A DNA stretch of 64,000 bases from Spirosoma panaciterrae DSM 21099. Lineage in GTDB: Bacteria; Bacteroidota; Bacteroidia; Cytophagales; Spirosomataceae. Of this stretch, positions 33,628-42,935 are shown piece after piece. The position numbers were made by a program, and so were the translations under genes. The stretch lies in the NCBI RefSeq assembly GCF_000374025.1, contig NZ_KB893184.1, positions 341,893 to 405,892 of the forward strand, in the 5' to 3' direction. Each line of letters opens with the position of its first letter. Position 1 is the stretch's first letter. A model generated the notes under the pieces. It saw only the letters and a list, made by a program, of their open reading frames with translations. It had not been told where the DNA came from and made no database searches.

Positions 33628-34455
33628 TTACTTGGCTTCCATGACAACCCGAAAGCCGACATCCCAACCGTTTCCAGGACCAGCAGCGTGGGTCATGTAC
33701 GTGGCATTTTTAACATCGCCGACAAACGAGGCTCCTTTCAAAACGTGTTGTATCCCCGAACGAGTGGGCGTTGGATCAGCAAAGAGTTTTCCATTGTAGT
33801 ATTCCTGTACCCATTCCCAAACGTTGCCCAGCGTATCGTATAAGCCCCAGGCGTTGGGTGTTTTCTGCCCTACACTAGTGGTCGTCGGCGAACCCATCTG
33901 TGCCGATGCCCAGATCGTTTTCCAGGGAATATCATCGTCGGCTCCGGCACGGGCGGCATATTCCCATTCAAATTCGGTAGGCAGTCGATAGTGGTGGTTC
34001 TTGTCGATGGTGTTCAGTTTGGCAAGGAATTTCTGAGTATCCTGCCAGGTGACCTGTTCTACCGGATGCTGGTCGGCATCGTCCTTGACGCGGTTCCCCT
34101 GGAACAGAGATGGGTTTGTACCCATCACACGCTTCCACTGAGCCTGCGTTACTTCAAATTTGCCGATATAATAGGGGTTCCGAATCCTAACTGTAAACCC
34201 TGGGCGAGCATCCTGATTAACTAGTTTTTCGGCAAGCTGGTACTCGGCCTGCGTCCATTGAACCCCATTTTTTTTAGCCGCTTCGTCCGACAGGGGGGCT
34301 TTGGGATAAGGGGGCTGAAAGCGACCAACCACCATGCTTCCCGGTTGGATACGTACAAACTCCATACCGACCGAATTGGTAAATGTAGTCGGCTGAGCCA
34401 TAAGATGAGCTGTCAATCCAATAAGGAAGCAACTGATTCGAAGTGTTTTCATCAT
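33628..34455 (-). CDS. SUMF1/formylglycine-generating-like secreted protein, catalytically incomplete
   Basis: A 275-residue secreted protein (signal peptide 1-21, ending LMAQ). It has the SUMF1 fold: NSVGMEFVRIQPGSMVVG, YYIGKFEVTQAQWKRVMG, HPVEQVTWQD, RLPTEFEWEYAARAG and WGLYDTLGNVWEWVQ. The C-terminal motif that in active enzymes reads RGGSW...CRSA and GFR is LKGASF with no cysteine. The only Cys is in the signal peptide. It is therefore not a sulfatase-activating enzyme; it likely has a binding or other role. It lies between the dehydrogenase and the DUF1080 gene. Confidence 0.88.
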   Translation of the reverse strand: MMKTLRISCFLIGLTAHLMAQPTTFTNSVGMEFVRIQPGSMVVGRFQPPYPKAPLSDEAAKKNGVQWTQAEYQLAEKLVNQDARPGFTVRIRNPYYIGKFEVTQAQWKRVMGTNPSLFQGNRVKDDADQHPVEQVTWQDTQKFLAKLNTIDKNHHYRLPTEFEWEYAARAGADDDIPWKTIWASAQMGSPTTTSVGQKTPNAWGLYDTLGNVWEWVQEYYNGKLFADPTPTRSGIQHVLKGASFVGDVKNATYMTHAAGPGNGWDVGFRVVMEAK

Positions 34456-34470
34456 GAGCCGATACGGGGA

Positions 34471-36762
34471 TTATTTCGCTTCGGGTTTGCTCCAGTTGGT
34501 TCGTTCGGCACGGCCCAGCTTAAATATTTCCAGTTCCTGCTGGGTCATGCCACCAGGGATAACGGGCGTTGTAGCCCGCACTTCGGCCACTTCCTGGGGT
34601 GTTACGACCGAGGCTTTGTTGCCCAATTCGCCACTATTCCGAATGTAACTAAGTACCGACGCAATCCATTTGTCATCGTTGCTACCCATCGACGGCATCA
34701 TATCCCGGTACGTTTTACCATCTAAAGGCCCTCTCATGCCATTGAGCAACAGTTGGATAACCAGCGTTTTGTCGCCTTTCACACGCGGAGAGCCAACGAG
34801 TGGCGGAGCGGGCATCTGCGTACTGCCCGCCACCATAATACCTTTCCCATCAGGACCATGACAGGTAGCGCATAACTGTTTAAAAATGGTGGCTCCGTTC
34901 GTCACTAGTGCCCGATCGGCAGGGCTCAGGTTCCGAGTACGTTCCTGTTCGGCCAGCAGCATTTTCTGCGATTCCGTAAAGGTCTTGTACGAAAACTGCA
35001 TCAGTTCATTCTGGGGGTTATCGGCCAGTAGTTGTTTTACAAGGGCCTGGGTTCGAGGGGTAGGGTGGCTCCGAAGCGATAAGGTCAGTTGGATACGAAC
35101 ATCGGGGCTTGGGTCGCCGGTTAAAGCCGCCAGTTTTTCAATTACCTCCGGGTCTTTTTTCGTCAGATAAACCTCACTCACCCAAACGGCCGTTTTACGA
35201 ACCTGCGCATCGGTATCCGTAAGGGCCTTGAAAAGCGTAGGCTTGTCGATGGCTTCCAGCCCTTCGAGTGTCCAGAGGGCATGGATGCGAGCCAACGGAC
35301 TGGGAGCCTTCGATAAGGTGGCTTTTTGTCCAATCGCAATTTGTTTCAGTGCCGGAACAACGGATTGGTCGTTTCGAACAACCAGAAGCAGTTGGGCATT
35401 GTCGCGCCACCAGCCGTTTGGATGGTCCAGATAGGTCACGAGTTGGCTACCCGGTTCATTGAGTAGGTTCGGTTTTTGGGTGTCACGTTTGAAATCGTCA
35501 TGAACGACGCGATAAATTCGACCCATTCCCCGGTTTTTATACAGGCCTTTGTCCTGAATGACTTTACCCAGATACGAACCTGGTTTGGTCCACTCGCTTT
35601 CCTGAATAATGCCGTGATACATATCCACAATATAAAAACAGCCATCGGGGCCCGTGTAGGTGTTGATGGGTCGGAAATTCATATCGGCCGATGCCAGCCA
35701 GTCTTTTTGTTTATAGGCATCTTCGATGTAGATTTTCCCATTTCGGTTAATGACCTTACCCCGTTTGATGATTCGGCCCACTGGTTCGGGAATGAAGTAA
35801 TCGCCCTGCATATCGGCCGGAAGCCGATCTCCCCGGAAAATAGACTGTCCGCAACCCGCCGTGTATTTGTTCAGGGTATTGTCTTCTTTGCGGAGGGCCT
35901 CCCGACCGCCCTGCGCATCAACGTTACCAATAATCGGCCAGGGCTTGGTGAAATCTTCGGTATACTGATCGGCAAAATTCAAGGCTCCATACGCTGGATT
36001 TTGCTGAATCTGTACAGCAGGCAGACCCGGCCCGGCTTCGGAATAAAACAGGCGGCCATAATTATCGGTAGTCATACCCCACTGGCCAATCATGTTATCG
36101 ACCAGGGTATCGGCTAGTAGTTTTCCGCCTTTGTATTTGTACCGGAGGTTGTCGCGGGTGGGGTAAATCCAGTTGTCGAGGTTCCAGATCAGGCCACCGT
36201 TCTGGTGCTCCAGATTGCGGGAGTCGATCACATCGTTTCGAAAAACGATTTTTTTCTCATCCGCCTTTCCGTCGCCATTTGTGTCCCGATAACTCCAGAT
36301 ATGCTGAATATTGGTGATACCGACCAGCAACTGATCGCCCACGGGAAGAATGGTACGGGGCAAAACGAGGCTATCGATAAAAACGGTCGACTTATCCATT
36401 TTACCATCGCCATCCGTATCTTCCAGCCGTTTGATCCGACTGGTGGGTGCATATTCGCCCGTGCCATTGGCGTCTTTCATGTAGGTGTTCATTTCGGCCA
36501 CATACAGACGTCCGTTACCATCCCAGGCAATGGCTACGGGTTCCTGAATCATAGGCTCACTGGCAACCAATTCGACGTGGAATCCGGGTGGTAGCTGGAT
36601 CTTTTCTATACTCGCTTCGGGCGATAGCGGCTCTATCGATGGATTTGTGTCCAGCACAACTCGGCTAAAATCACCTTTCGAAGTAGTCGTAGAGGTTTTA
36701 TTGCAACTAAGTGCGATGCCAATAAGTGAAATAAATACGGTTGGGAATAAGAGGGATTTCAT
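34471..36762 (-). CDS. Membrane-bound dehydrogenase lipoprotein with C-terminal cytochrome c domain
   Basis: A 763-residue lipoprotein starting at ATG 36762 (lipobox IALSC near residues 18-22). Domain order: a six-bladed beta-propeller of the PVC-type 'membrane-bound dehydrogenase' family at about 45-430 (AWDGNGRLYVAEMNTYM, GDGKMDKSTVFIDS, GLIWNLDNWIYPTRDN); HEAT-like helical repeats at about 450-600; and a cytochrome c domain at about 630-725 with haem site LCATCHGPDGKG and an axial-ligand region DMMPSMGSND. It likely oxidises a sugar or derivative in the periplasm, passing electrons to haem. Upstream of SUMF1-like and DUF1080 genes in one operon. An inverted repeat lies before the start at 36783-36850. 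Confidence 0.85.
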   Translation of the reverse strand: MKSLLFPTVFISLIGIALSCNKTSTTTSKGDFSRVVLDTNPSIEPLSPEASIEKIQLPPGFHVELVASEPMIQEPVAIAWDGNGRLYVAEMNTYMKDANGTGEYAPTSRIKRLEDTDGDGKMDKSTVFIDSLVLPRTILPVGDQLLVGITNIQHIWSYRDTNGDGKADEKKIVFRNDVIDSRNLEHQNGGLIWNLDNWIYPTRDNLRYKYKGGKLLADTLVDNMIGQWGMTTDNYGRLFYSEAGPGLPAVQIQQNPAYGALNFADQYTEDFTKPWPIIGNVDAQGGREALRKEDNTLNKYTAGCGQSIFRGDRLPADMQGDYFIPEPVGRIIKRGKVINRNGKIYIEDAYKQKDWLASADMNFRPINTYTGPDGCFYIVDMYHGIIQESEWTKPGSYLGKVIQDKGLYKNRGMGRIYRVVHDDFKRDTQKPNLLNEPGSQLVTYLDHPNGWWRDNAQLLLVVRNDQSVVPALKQIAIGQKATLSKAPSPLARIHALWTLEGLEAIDKPTLFKALTDTDAQVRKTAVWVSEVYLTKKDPEVIEKLAALTGDPSPDVRIQLTLSLRSHPTPRTQALVKQLLADNPQNELMQFSYKTFTESQKMLLAEQERTRNLSPADRALVTNGATIFKQLCATCHGPDGKGIMVAGSTQMPAPPLVGSPRVKGDKTLVIQLLLNGMRGPLDGKTYRDMMPSMGSNDDKWIASVLSYIRNSGELGNKASVVTPQEVAEVRATTPVIPGGMTQQELEIFKLGRAERTNWSKPEAK

Positions 36763-36782
36763 GGTAAAGCGGGTGATTTTTG

Positions 36783-36850
36783 ACGCGGGCATCCTGTCCC
36801 CATTGTCAGAAGATATGTTGTTCTCAACTAGGCGGACAGGATGTCCGCGT
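36783..36850. repeat. Imperfect inverted repeat (GCGGACATCCTGTCC type)
   Basis: ACGCGGGCATCCTGTCC at 36783-36799 and GGACAGGATGTCCGCGT at 36834-36850 are complementary with one mismatch (16/17). The right arm also contains a 7-bp self-palindrome around GGA. It fills the gap between the plsC stop (36854) and the dehydrogenase start (36762). Confidence 0.75.
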
Positions 36851-36853
36851 TAC

Positions 36854-37666
36854 TTAGCGTTGCTCCTGCGCCCATTCGGGAGCGTCCTGTTCAATGGCAT
36901 GGCGAACTCGGGCAACCAGATCATCAACGGTATCGTCAGGGCTGTAGGGCAGGGGTGGTTTGAATTGAACGGTCAAAAGTGTATTCCGTTTTTTAAAACG
37001 TAGCCCTTTCTTGTCGAAAGCCCTACGGAAGCCGTTGATCACCACGGGGATTACGATGGGCTCGTTGTTCTTGATAAGGTGACCAGTGCCTTTTCGGATG
37101 GGCGCGTAGGGGGTTGTGGTGCCCTGCGGAAAGCTAACTACCCAGCCGTGGGCCAGTGCTTTCGCAATTTTATCATTGGCCGACGTATCGACACTTCGTT
37201 GTACTTCGCGCCCTTCGGCCCGCCAGGAACGCTCGATGGTCAGGGCACCGATGGCCGAAAATACACGCGGAACAAAGCCCTTCTTCATGGTTTCAGAGGC
37301 CGCTACATAATACTGGCGCGCTCGTGGGCCAAACAGATACATAGGTGGAACGATGGTGTTCTGAAACCCCCATTTTACAGCACAGAAAATATGAAAGAAC
37401 GCGATGACATCAGCAAAGTAGGTCTGATGATTGGATAGGAACAGAACGTTGTTGATGGGCAGGTTCTCCAGATTTTCGGTGCCTTCGATCTGAATGCGGT
37501 TAACGACCGTATAGCGGGCGTAGGTCAGCCAGCCCACAATACAAATAAGTATTCGCCTGAGCAGCAGGGAGCTACCGAACGGATCGCAGTCAAACAGGCC
37601 AAGAATATCCAACGGCATCAGAAACTTCGGCAGGTAGCTGAATTTAGTTGGCTTGATATAGTTCAT
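36854..37666 (-). CDS. 1-acyl-sn-glycerol-3-phosphate acyltransferase-like protein (PlsC family)
   Basis: A 270-residue membrane-associated acyltransferase family protein. Motif I is SNHQTYFAD, where the Asp lies five residues after the His rather than four (HX5D). Motif III reads FPQGTTT in place of FPEGT(R/S). Motif IV is visible as PVVINGFRRAF. Two or three hydrophobic segments precede motif I. These differences from canonical PlsC suggest an altered acyl acceptor, perhaps a lipid other than lysophosphatidate. It ends 4 bp from the inverted repeat at 36783-36850 and precedes the dehydrogenase operon on the same strand. Confidence 0.8.
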   Translation of the reverse strand: MNYIKPTKFSYLPKFLMPLDILGLFDCDPFGSSLLLRRILICIVGWLTYARYTVVNRIQIEGTENLENLPINNVLFLSNHQTYFADVIAFFHIFCAVKWGFQNTIVPPMYLFGPRARQYYVAASETMKKGFVPRVFSAIGALTIERSWRAEGREVQRSVDTSANDKIAKALAHGWVVSFPQGTTTPYAPIRKGTGHLIKNNEPIVIPVVINGFRRAFDKKGLRFKKRNTLLTVQFKPPLPYSPDDTVDDLVARVRHAIEQDAPEWAQEQR

Positions 37667-37944
37667 TTTCGTAATAGGGTCGTAGGTAACGGGTAAAGTT
37701 AAAAGTACGCTGCAATGTTTTCAAGAAAAAATACAACGCCCTGATTAGCAGCAAATCATTCGTTGACCGGAGTCACAAACTTCTGCACCTAAAAAATTTT
37801 TTTTCATCCGATTAATCCTTTTCAGCTCCTGTATCTCTAACCAACGAAACCATTTAAAGATACACCTTCTGCCTATTGCCGACGCTCTACACAATCAACT
37901 TCAGGTTACTCAGTTTTTCAATTTCAATTTTTCCCTTCAGAACC

Positions 37945-38637
37945 ATGAAACGAATTGTGCTTGCCACCGTCATTGCCTTTGTAGCTCTTGTTAGTTCACA
38001 TTCTTCATTTGCCCAGGTCCAAGTTGGACTTCGGGGAGGAGCCAACTGGGGCTTTTCGTCAAAACCTGATTTCATAAGCAGCTTGCTGCCCGATTTATAC
38101 CCAACGGTCGGCCCAACGGGGGCTATCTTTCTGGATATTCCGCTAAGTGACCGCGTGTCGTTCCGGCCCGAGTTTGCTTACGTTCAGAAAGGAGTCGCCA
38201 TAAAAGAAGGTGTGGATTTGAACCTGGGGGGCTTTAATCTGCCCATCGGTGCCACCATCGCCTACCAGTCGCAACACCTGGAAATTCCGTTGCTGGCAAA
38301 AATCAATCTGACGGATGGCGCGGTTCAACCCTACCTGATTGTTGGTCCTTCGGTAAGTTACGCCGTTGATGGGCGAATTCGGACCCGCGCTTCGGCCTTA
38401 TTTTCCACCCAACCCTTTGACATGGATGTTAACTACGGCGGTACACTGAGTCGCTGGGATGTTGGTGCTGTAGGCGGTTTAGGTCTGGCGATGGATGCGG
38501 GTCCCGGAAAATTCTTCTTCGAAGGCCGCTACACACAAGGATTTACTCGTCAGATACAGGTACCCGTTGTTAATGTCAATGTTCGGAATCGTGGGGTAGC
38601 GCTGTCAATCGGGTACTCATTTCCGATAGGTTATTAA
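37945..38637 (+). CDS. Outer-membrane beta-barrel protein
   Basis: A 230-residue protein from ATG 37945, with a signal peptide 1-24 (ending SSFAQ) and an eight- to ten-stranded barrel (QVGLRGGANWGF, RVSFRPEFAYVQKG, LEIPLLAKINL, GKFFFEGRYTQGF, GVALSIGYSF). It resembles porin-family PF13568 barrels of Bacteroidota, which usually have no known substrate. Monocistronic, followed by a terminator. Confidence 0.88.
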   Translation: MKRIVLATVIAFVALVSSHSSFAQVQVGLRGGANWGFSSKPDFISSLLPDLYPTVGPTGAIFLDIPLSDRVSFRPEFAYVQKGVAIKEGVDLNLGGFNLPIGATIAYQSQHLEIPLLAKINLTDGAVQPYLIVGPSVSYAVDGRIRTRASALFSTQPFDMDVNYGGTLSRWDVGAVGGLGLAMDAGPGKFFFEGRYTQGFTRQIQVPVVNVNVRNRGVALSIGYSFPIGY

Positions 38638-38697
38638 CCAATCCACCATTCACCATCCCACCCACTACACGAATTTGTTGAATCAACCTGAATCAGT

Positions 38698-38725
38698 AAA
38701 GGCGGAGCTAATCAGCTTCGCCTTT
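38698..38725 (+). terminator. Rho-independent terminator of the outer-membrane barrel gene
   Basis: AAAGGCGGAGCT at 38698-38709 pairs with AGCTTCGCCTTT at 38714-38725 (one G-U pair) and is followed by CTTATT. Confidence 0.75.
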
Positions 38726-38866
38726 CTTATTGGATGGAAATATGATTAAAATCAGGCAATTTTCGACTCGCTAAGTAGGATTGACAGCTTTAATTGTGTT
38801 AATTTTACTGTCTATTTTTTCACTGAGCCGCCTGCGCGGCCCTGTTGTTCCGGCGACATCTCATTT

Positions 38867-39904
38867 ATGGCAAGATTCACAGATTTTGTTCGTTCAAATT
38901 CGACCGAACCGCACCGTATCCGTACTCGACAAATTCTCAAAGCACACCCTGAAATTAAACGGTTGATTGGTCAGAAAAACCCAACTACGTTCTGGGTTAT
39001 TCTGGGCTGTGTGACCATGATGGTGGGCATGGCCTGGCTAGTACGCGACCAGTCGTGGTGGATTGTGGTGGCGGCTGCCTGGTTCATTGGCGCCTTTCCG
39101 GCCCACACCTTATTCGTTTGCATTCATGAAGCGGCCCACAATTTGATTTTCCGTAAGCCGACAGCTAATGCCTGGGCGGCTATTTTCGCGAACCTGCCAA
39201 CGGTATTACCAACGGCTTTATCGTTCAAGAATTTTCACATCAAACACCATGCGTTTCAGGGTGTACATGAGCTGGATGCCGACCTGCCCGACTGGTACGA
39301 AGCAAAACTCATCAACAATTACGCCATTGGTAAAGCGATCTGGCTGCTTTTCTTCCCGATTTTTCAGGCCATTCGCACCATTCGAATGCACGAACTCGCT
39401 GTGATCGATAAGTGGGTGGCGGCCAATATCATCGTGCAGGTAGCGTTCGATGCGGTGATCGTATTCTTCTTTGGCTGGAAAGCGCTGGCCTTCCTGCTGC
39501 TTTGTCTGTTCTTCTCGGTAGGCTTGCACCCACTAGGCGCCCGCTGGATTCAGGAACATTACCTGACACTCGACCCTGAGCAGGAAACCTACAGCTACTA
39601 TGGCCAATTGAACGGAGTAAATCTGAATGTTGGTTTCCACAACGAGCACCACGATTTTCCCTCTATTCCCTGGAATAAACTCCCTGAAATTAAAAAGTCG
39701 GCTCCTGAGTATTACGATACCCTAAAATACCATACCTCGTATGTTCGGTTGTTCTTCCGTTTTCTGTTCGATCAGGAGATTTCGCTGTATTCGCGTATTG
39801 TTCGGAAAGAGCGCGGTCGTGTTACCGTAGCCGACCAGTCGAAGCCAGACTTAGAATTGGTTGAGTCGCAAGCCTTGAACAGACCTGCTAAAACGGCTGC
39901 CTGA
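38867..39904 (+). CDS. Fatty-acid desaturase closely resembling sphingolipid delta-4 (dihydroceramide) desaturase
   Basis: A 345-residue integral-membrane di-iron desaturase. The three histidine boxes are HEAAH at 87-91, HIKHH at 124-128 and HNEHH at 258-262. The C-terminal block ETYSYYGQLNG...HNEHHDFPSIPW...SLYSR matches the eukaryotic DES1/DEGS family almost motif for motif, beyond what is expected of generic desaturases. Four to six helices are placed as in that family. Bacteroidota make dihydroceramides, so a 4-desaturation step is plausible; acyl-lipid desaturase is the alternative. It is monocistronic, ended by a strong hairpin. Confidence 0.9.
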   Translation: MARFTDFVRSNSTEPHRIRTRQILKAHPEIKRLIGQKNPTTFWVILGCVTMMVGMAWLVRDQSWWIVVAAAWFIGAFPAHTLFVCIHEAAHNLIFRKPTANAWAAIFANLPTVLPTALSFKNFHIKHHAFQGVHELDADLPDWYEAKLINNYAIGKAIWLLFFPIFQAIRTIRMHELAVIDKWVAANIIVQVAFDAVIVFFFGWKALAFLLLCLFFSVGLHPLGARWIQEHYLTLDPEQETYSYYGQLNGVNLNVGFHNEHHDFPSIPWNKLPEIKKSAPEYYDTLKYHTSYVRLFFRFLFDQEISLYSRIVRKERGRVTVADQSKPDLELVESQALNRPAKTAA

Positions 39905-39926
39905 TTATTGCATTTGATTTTGAATG

Positions 39927-39975
39927 ATCCAACAAAAAAGTCCTCGCTGTTATAGCGAGGACTTTTTTGTTGGAT
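39927..39975 (+). terminator. Long perfect hairpin terminator of the desaturase gene
   Basis: 39927-39948 (CCAACAAAAAAGTCCTCGCT core) is perfectly complementary to 39954-39975 with a 5-nt loop; the right arm includes TTTTTT. Confidence 0.85.
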
Positions 39976-40159
39976 AAGGACCTGATCAACTTTCTACAAC
40001 TATATGTAGAAGCTGTTTAAACTTTTCTTCGACCAGATAGACACTGCACGCATTTGCACCTGTTTTACCCCTAAAGGAGACTTTGTCGAAGTGTGAGCCA
40101 AGCCCCCTTTAGCCGATTTAGATTTGAAAACATCAGGTTAGTCTGCAGATTTGTTGGTG

Positions 40160-42136
40160 TTACTGGGCTTCGGCCCGCCAGGTGTTGTTTTTGGGGTTAA
40201 TATCTGGTAGTTTCTCGTCGGGGTCGACAACAACGGTTTTGATGGGTGATGTAGAGTTATACTTAAGCGTCCAGGAGCCACCACGTTGCCAAACCTCGAT
40301 GGGTAGGTTTACCCGGCCTTTTTTGCCATTACTTTCAGTAACTTCAATAGTGGCTGGCATGGCCATTTTGTCAAGATTCTCGATCGTGATTAGGGAGCCT
40401 TTATCAGCACTGCCATCCACGTATTTGACATCTTTAACCCCCTGATCCAACCGCCAGGTTTCGTAAAAGAAACCGCGCCAGAACCAGCCTAGGTCTTCGC
40501 CGGCTCCATCCTCTATGCTGCGGAAGAAATCATACGGTGTTGGGTGCTTGAAGGCCCAGCGCTGCACGTAATTTTTGAAGGCAAAATCGAACCGATCGGG
40601 ACCCAAAATCACATCACGCAGGAGTTTGAGGCCAATACCCGGTTTGTAATACGCCAGAATGCCTAAAGCTCTGGGCTGCTGAACATCGGGGATGGTCATA
40701 ATCGGCTCGGTTGGGAAGGCCAGGGCCGGAGCCAGATCGTGCATGGTGCCCCGTTCGCGGTTGTACTCTCCCTTATTGAAATTGGCCGTCGACAGGCCGT
40801 TGATAAAGGTGTTGAAGCCTTCGTCCATCCAGGGGAATTTCCGTTCGTTATTGCCCACAATCATGGGAAACCAGTTATGACCAAATTCGTGGTCGGTAAC
40901 CCCCCAAAGTGCATCTTTTTTATCCCGGTGATCGCAGAAGATGATGCCCGGATATTCCATCCCGCCTACAATCCCGGCTACGTTTGTGGCAACGGGGTAG
41001 CTGAACTCGTAGAGGTATTTTGAATAAAACTCAACGCAGCCTTTTACGTATTCGGTTGAGCGATTCCAGGAATCGTTGGTGGCACTTTCGACGGGGTAAA
41101 CCGATTGGGCCAGGGCGGTTTTGCCACTAGGCAGGTTGATTTTTGCAGCATCCCAGACAAACGCACGCGACGAAGCCCAGGCGACATCGCGGCTATTCTC
41201 ACAGCGGAATTTCCAGGTAAGGGTTCCCGATTTCTTCGGGCGGGAGTTGGCGTTTGTTACCTCATCCTTGCCCCGGATAATCACCGTCTGGTCGCTTTTA
41301 CGAGCCTGGTCCAATCGTTTCTGTTGGTCGGCTGTCAGGACTTCGTTTGGATTCAGCAGTTCACCGGAACCCACCACAATATGGTCCCAGGGCGCGGTAA
41401 TATTATATTCGTAATCGCCATAGTCGAGGTAGAACTCTCCAGCTCCTAAATAGGGTAGTACATTCCAGCCCTCAATGTCGTCGTAGACACACATGCGGGG
41501 ATACCACTGCGCAATCTCGTAGATGATACCATCTTTCCGTCGGAGTTGCCCCATCCGGTCTGAACCATATTCAGGGATTTTAAACGAATAAGCAATTTTA
41601 ACCTTTATAACGTCGCCTTTGGGTTTTACCGACTCGGCCAGCCGAATTTGCATGCGGGTATCGGTAACGAGGTAAGGAACGGTTGAAAATTTACCCTTGC
41701 CTTGATCGACGCTTACGCTTGAAATGGTGAGTCCACCGGCAAAACCCTGGTTACCAAAGCGTCCGCCCGAAACGGGGGTCGTTTTGGTGGCTCTCGATGT
41801 ATCGCTGAACGCATTCTGGTCTAGCTGAAGCCATAAATAAGCTAACGACTCAGGCGAATTGTTTTTGTAGGTGATCGTTACCTCGCCCGTAATGGAATTC
41901 TGCTGATCGTCGAGGGTCACATTGATCTGATAGTCCGAACGATTCTGCCAGTAGTTAGGGCCGGGAGCACCACTTCCGGTGCGATAATCGTTGCCCGGTT
42001 GCATGTTGAACAACGGGTGAAATAAAGCCAGTGGGTCATATTTGGAACCCGGTGTGGATGTTGACGAAGGAGACGTTTGGGCGAAGGAGGAGACACAGAA
42101 TGCCCAGAAGCCTGCCCAAAGAGCGATTTTTCTCAT
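40160..42136 (-). CDS. M1 family zinc metallopeptidase, exported
   Basis: A 658-residue aminopeptidase-like enzyme with signal peptide 1-19. The exopeptidase motif is GGMEYPGI (GAMEN equivalent). Zinc binding is HEFGH followed 18 residues later by Glu in WMDEGFNTF, the HExxH-x18-E pattern. An N-terminal beta domain ([21 protein letters not shown]) precedes it. It probably trims peptides in the periplasm or at the surface. No obvious operon partners. Confidence 0.92.
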   Translation of the reverse strand: MRKIALWAGFWAFCVSSFAQTSPSSTSTPGSKYDPLALFHPLFNMQPGNDYRTGSGAPGPNYWQNRSDYQINVTLDDQQNSITGEVTITYKNNSPESLAYLWLQLDQNAFSDTSRATKTTPVSGGRFGNQGFAGGLTISSVSVDQGKGKFSTVPYLVTDTRMQIRLAESVKPKGDVIKVKIAYSFKIPEYGSDRMGQLRRKDGIIYEIAQWYPRMCVYDDIEGWNVLPYLGAGEFYLDYGDYEYNITAPWDHIVVGSGELLNPNEVLTADQQKRLDQARKSDQTVIIRGKDEVTNANSRPKKSGTLTWKFRCENSRDVAWASSRAFVWDAAKINLPSGKTALAQSVYPVESATNDSWNRSTEYVKGCVEFYSKYLYEFSYPVATNVAGIVGGMEYPGIIFCDHRDKKDALWGVTDHEFGHNWFPMIVGNNERKFPWMDEGFNTFINGLSTANFNKGEYNRERGTMHDLAPALAFPTEPIMTIPDVQQPRALGILAYYKPGIGLKLLRDVILGPDRFDFAFKNYVQRWAFKHPTPYDFFRSIEDGAGEDLGWFWRGFFYETWRLDQGVKDVKYVDGSADKGSLITIENLDKMAMPATIEVTESNGKKGRVNLPIEVWQRGGSWTLKYNSTSPIKTVVVDPDEKLPDINPKNNTWRAEAQ

Positions 42137-42266
42137 GAAATTCAGATACGTAACTCGATTAATTGCGTGAACTTACTTTTCGATTGGCAGATGATGATTG
42201 CGAAGGTAGAACCAGCTTTCTGATTCATATTCTACTACAAATAACGGTATAAAGCCTTAAAATTAG

Positions 42267-42881
42267 CTAAGGTCGTATGGGGAGCTGCCAGTTGATTCCA
42301 TGATGGACCAATAGAAACAGAAACAGGCCCAGCCAAAGCACATCGACAAAATGCCAGTACAAAGCGATGAGCTTGATTTTAAGGCGGTTCGGTGGATTTA
42401 CGCTATACACAAAGGCGTCGACGTACGGACGACGGAGTAGAGCTTCTCCTAAAACTATACTCAGAAAAATCAGACCTACCAGAATATGAAGCAAATGCAG
42501 ACCAGACAGGATGTAGATGAACCCTCCGGCCGGATTCCCTTCCAGCCGGATTCCGGCTTTGAACAAATCACGCCAGCCCCAGCCCTGGAGCAGCATAAAC
42601 AGAATACCTAGCCCGAGCGTTGTGGCCAGGTTGGTACGATAACTCCCGAACCGTTCGTGCCAGAATGCCTGTTTGGCATTGTTGAGGGTTAAACTGCTCA
42701 GCAGAATAACGGCAGTGCTAATCAAAAAGACAACGGGTAATTTTACAGTAGACCAATCTGACGCGGTTTGACGAACGACGTAGGTAACCAACAACATGGT
42801 GAAAAGCATCGTACTGCTGGCGATGCCCAACCAGACCATAAAACGAGACGGCTCACGCCGTTTGGTCACGAAGTTGCTCAT
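42267..42881 (-). CDS. Cytochrome c oxidase subunit III-like protein
   Basis: A 204-residue membrane protein with five helices, matching haem-copper oxidase subunit III (GLHLLHILVGLIFL, LIALYWHFVDVLWLGLFLFL). The catalytic subunits I and II are not in the window, so it is an orphan copy. It follows ispE by 54 bp on the same strand. Role probably in oxidase assembly or stability of a complex encoded elsewhere. Confidence 0.88.
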   Translation of the reverse strand: MSNFVTKRREPSRFMVWLGIASSTMLFTMLLVTYVVRQTASDWSTVKLPVVFLISTAVILLSSLTLNNAKQAFWHERFGSYRTNLATTLGLGILFMLLQGWGWRDLFKAGIRLEGNPAGGFIYILSGLHLLHILVGLIFLSIVLGEALLRRPYVDAFVYSVNPPNRLKIKLIALYWHFVDVLWLGLFLFLLVHHGINWQLPIRP

Positions 42882-42935
42882 GATAACAGAAGTTGTTAAT
42901 CAATACTCGTTGGTTTAGTAACGATTGGAAGCGCT

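Noticed and set aside
33628..34455. Formylglycine-generating enzyme activating a sulfatase
   Set aside because: The active-site cysteine motif is absent and no sulfatase gene is present in the window.
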